Below are positions 5,735 through 7,756 of a stretch of DNA of 7,756 nt, one piece after another. The position numbers were made by a program, and so were the translations under genes. Source of the DNA: Thermoleophilia bacterium (GTDB lineage Bacteria > Actinomycetota > Thermoleophilia > Gaiellales > SKUG01). The stretch spans positions 1 through 7,756 of the forward strand of contig SKUG01000276.1 of the NCBI GenBank assembly GCA_007122215.1, read 5' to 3'. The notes below the pieces were generated by a model. That model was not told the origin of the DNA. It was given only the letters and a program-made list of their open reading frames with translations, and searched no databases. The stretch's first letter is position 1. Each line of letters begins with the position of its first letter.

Positions 5735-7240
5735 TCATCGGTCGCGGGACGGGCTGGCTTGAGCCGCGCCGCGCAGCTGCCAGCTGCCATCGGTCCGCGC
5801 GGCGACCACGAGCCGCTCGATGGCACCACCGCCTCCGTCGGGCTGCACCGCGCACTCCCAGCGCTGCCGACGCCGGTCGACCTGTCGGCAGGTCACGGCC
5901 GCAACGCCCGTACGTGAGCCATCGCTGCCGACCAGGCCCTCCCGCTGGATGGTCTCCTCCAGCCCGGCTGCGGTGGGCAGGATCGCATCGCGCGTCCAGC
6001 TGCCGGTCGGCTGGAACGTGACGGCCCACCACTCCATCAGGAGCTCGCCCTCGCGCGTCCCATCCACCTCGCATCCCCAGCGGGTACCGCCACCGGGCGC
6101 CGCCCCGCGGGGCGTGCAGGCTGCCTCGCGCAGGTCGTGCCCGTCATCGCCGTAGGACCAGTCGAGCAGCGCCCAGCCAGCCTGGTCTGCCGACTCCGGG
6201 AACGGGGCCGCAGACATCGCGCCATCGCGCGACACGCGTGCGATCCAGCGCTCAGGACGGACGACGCGACCAGACGTCCCGGGTACCGAGACCCCCACCT
6301 CGCAGGCCCACGTCGATCCGTCGTCGCGGAGCATCGTGCACGTCGCCGACTCGAGGACCGCCTCGTACGGCCGGTTTGCCGTGACCTGCTCGCCGATCCG
6401 GCGCTCCAGGAGCGGTGCGCTGACCGGCCTGTCGATGGTTCCCTGGATCCCGAGGCGCGCAGCGATCGGCGGGAACGTTGCCATGGCGGTCGCTGCAGCA
6501 AGGACCAGTGCCGATCCAGTGACGCGGAAGGCCCACGAGCGGGTTCCATCCCCTGTCGCATGTGCCCACAGCCCCAGTGCGATGCCAGCCAGCAACCCAC
6601 CGATGTGGGCCCCGACGCTCAGCTGGTCGAGCACGGCGCCCAGGGCGACGTTCGCGACCAGCATCCACCGTGCGATGGTGCCCAGGCCCGTTCGTGCCCG
6701 CGGGTCGAGGGTCACCGTTGCCCCCAGCAGCGCGTAGGCCATGGCGGAGGCGCCGCTGCCCACCGAGTCGGGGTGGGTCAGCACCGATCCTGCGGCGCCG
6801 GCGATCGATCCTGCCACGAGGACGCTGATCGTGAAGCCATGTCCCGTGACGCGCTCGAACGGCGCTCCCACGGCCAGCAGGAAGAGCATGTTCAACAGCA
6901 GGTGGAGCAGGCTGGAGTGGACGAACCCGGCGGCGACGAACTTCCACCACTCACCGTTGTCGAGCGCGGCCCGGCTGACCCCGCCGAACGAGGCCAGCTC
7001 GCTGGGGCTCGGGGATGACCCGACCTGCCGGAACATCAGGGCGGCCACCGCGATGCACGCCACGAAGATCGCCAGGGTCACGATCGGCTGGACGAGGGGA
7101 AACCGGCGGGAGCGATCGCCGAAGAGCCGTGCATCGAGGCTGGCCAGCGCGGAGTCGCCATGCCCGAGGTCCGGCTCGCTGGCCGACTCGTCGAGGACGT
7201 CCTCGATCAGGTCATCGTGGTTGGGCGGGCCGGCTACCAT
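5735..7240 (-). CDS. Rhomboid family intramembrane serine protease with long C-terminal Cys-repeat tail
   Basis: Membrane protein of 501 residues. An acidic cytoplasmic leader (1-47) precedes about seven hydrophobic segments between 48 and 256. The rhomboid hallmarks are HSSLLHLLLNM (108-118), GAPFE (125-129), catalytic Ser165 in GSGASAM, and catalytic His212 in VGAHIGGLLAG. The Ser-His dyad is intact, so an active protease is expected. Residues 257-501 are a soluble tail with three Cys/Trp repeats: C301..W311-x-C313, C375..W388-x-C390 and C451..W461-x-C463. Seven spans with the N-terminus inside would place this tail outside, where the pairs could form disulfides. ATG 7240 is chosen because the open frame further upstream is low-complexity and overlaps the divergent gene. 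The ribosome site is poor (GGAG 17 bases upstream). It is the first gene of a three-gene operon. Confidence 0.9.
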   Translation of the reverse strand: MVAGPPNHDDLIEDVLDESASEPDLGHGDSALASLDARLFGDRSRRFPLVQPIVTLAIFVACIAVAALMFRQVGSSPSPSELASFGGVSRAALDNGEWWKFVAAGFVHSSLLHLLLNMLFLLAVGAPFERVTGHGFTISVLVAGSIAGAAGSVLTHPDSVGSGASAMAYALLGATVTLDPRARTGLGTIARWMLVANVALGAVLDQLSVGAHIGGLLAGIALGLWAHATGDGTRSWAFRVTGSALVLAAATAMATFPPIAARLGIQGTIDRPVSAPLLERRIGEQVTANRPYEAVLESATCTMLRDDGSTWACEVGVSVPGTSGRVVRPERWIARVSRDGAMSAAPFPESADQAGWALLDWSYGDDGHDLREAACTPRGAAPGGGTRWGCEVDGTREGELLMEWWAVTFQPTGSWTRDAILPTAAGLEETIQREGLVGSDGSRTGVAAVTCRQVDRRRQRWECAVQPDGGGGAIERLVVAARTDGSWQLRGAAQASPSRDR

Positions 7241-7384
7241 GGCCGGTACATCGGCAGCTCCAGCCGTTCGGTGGAGGGCTGGAATGTGTGGTGTTTGTCT
7301 GGGCGGTGTCGGGGCACAAGCATGAGGTGGGGAGCAGCCGGCTCCGTGGAGTGCCGGGGCGAGCCAGGAAACGGCGAAGGCAGG
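7241..7384. promoter_or_regulatory. Divergent intergenic region between rhomboid and subtilase-like genes
   Basis: This 144-bp stretch has no credible gene and must hold the start signals for both flanking genes. I could not find convincing -35/-10 pairs; TTGTCT at 7295-7300 is the best plus-strand -35-like hexamer, but its partner is weak. Two overlapping short inverted repeats are visible: CCAGCC (7260-7265) with GGCTGG (7277-7282), and CTCCA (7258-7262) with TGGAG (7272-7276). They are possible but unremarkable. Confidence 0.4.
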
Positions 7385-7756
7385 ATGATGGTCAACCAGG
7401 TGGAGCAGCGCGGGACGACGTGGGATCGGCGCGGGCTCCCCGCGGGCCAGGGCCGTCGGGTGCTGGGGCTCGCAGCGGTCGTGCTCGTTGTCGTGCAGGC
7501 TGCACTGGCGATGGTGGTGTCCGAGGCCCGGGCCGAGCAGTACATCGTCGGCCTGGCCGGAACCGGCTCGGGCTTTCGCTCGGACGTCGATCGCTCCCGG
7601 CTGGTCCACGGCCTCGAGGCTCGCCCCGCCTCGCCCCGCGTGGTCACGGTGCGCGTTCGCGGCAGCCAGCAGCAGCAGCGGCAGGTCGTCGATCGCATCC
7701 GCCGGCATCCGGACGTCGAGTACGTCGAGCGCGACCTCGTCAGGCGCCTGAGCTTC
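7385..7756 (+). CDS. Secreted protein with I9-type propeptide, probable subtilisin-like serine protease (partial, 5' end only)
   Basis: The frame is open for 124 codons to the right edge. The N-terminus is a secretion signal: Arg24-Arg25, then a hydrophobic core (26-45) with possible cleavage after ALA (42) or ARA (50). The next part looks like an inhibitor I9 propeptide, with a first strand EQYIVGL (51-57) and a last strand VDRIRRHPDVEYVERD (102-117), the familiar close of subtilase pro-regions just before the S8 catalytic domain. The catalytic domain itself lies outside the window, so the protease identity is inferred from the pro-region only. ATG 7385 and ATG 7388 are adjacent; GAAGG (7376-7380) is 4 or 7 bases upstream, slightly favouring the second. 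Four CAG codons give a Gln run (95-98). It is divergent from the rhomboid gene. Confidence 0.68.
   Translation, partial: MMVNQVEQRGTTWDRRGLPAGQGRRVLGLAAVVLVVVQAALAMVVSEARAEQYIVGLAGTGSGFRSDVDRSRLVHGLEARPASPRVVTVRVRGSQQQQRQVVDRIRRHPDVEYVERDLVRRLSF

Noticed and set aside
7241..7708. Upstream extension of the rhomboid frame by 156 codons
   Set aside because: It would overlap most of the divergent secreted-protein gene, and its translation is Pro/His/Ala-rich without conserved features. ATG 7240 gives a normal rhomboid N-terminus.

Overview
The window is high-GC, almost fully coding DNA of actinobacterial character. Codons favour G or C at the third position, starts include GTG, and genes are packed with ATGA overlaps or gaps of a few bases. 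The operator-like sequence at 3334-3352 resembles the DtxR/IdeR boxes known from Actinobacteria. I cannot name the genus; a deep-branching high-GC actinobacterium would fit. I see no RNA genes, insertion sequences, CRISPR arrays or prophage genes, so this looks like an ordinary chromosomal segment.

Left half (1-3329, all on the minus strand, read right to left): a compact metal-uptake operon. A three-domain DtxR-family regulator with a manganese-type metal site comes first. It is followed by a cluster 9 (TroA/ZnuA/PsaA-like) solute-binding lipoprotein, its ABC ATPase and its ABC-3 family permease. The permease runs off the left edge. A 19-base DtxR-type box lies four bases before the regulator start codon, so metal-bound regulator probably represses its own operon. 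A perfect 36-bp tandem duplication covers the regulator/lipoprotein junction and leaves the lipoprotein start uncertain.

Middle (3330-4230): a 154-bp divergent promoter region leads rightward into a lipoprotein with a cyclophilin-type peptidyl-prolyl isomerase domain. It ends 9 bp from the convergent gene cluster to its right.

Right half (4240-7240, minus strand): a three-gene operon. A rhomboid intramembrane serine protease carries a large C-terminal tail built of three Cys/Trp repeats. Next come a 74-residue Cys-rich, B-box-like protein and a protein with a PqqD-like N-terminus and two cyclic-nucleotide-binding domains. These three form the least familiar unit here and may be a membrane protease linked to a nucleotide sensor.

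Right edge (7385-7756, plus strand): the 5' end of a secreted protein with a signal peptide and an I9-type propeptide, most likely a subtilisin-like protease. It is divergent from the rhomboid gene.
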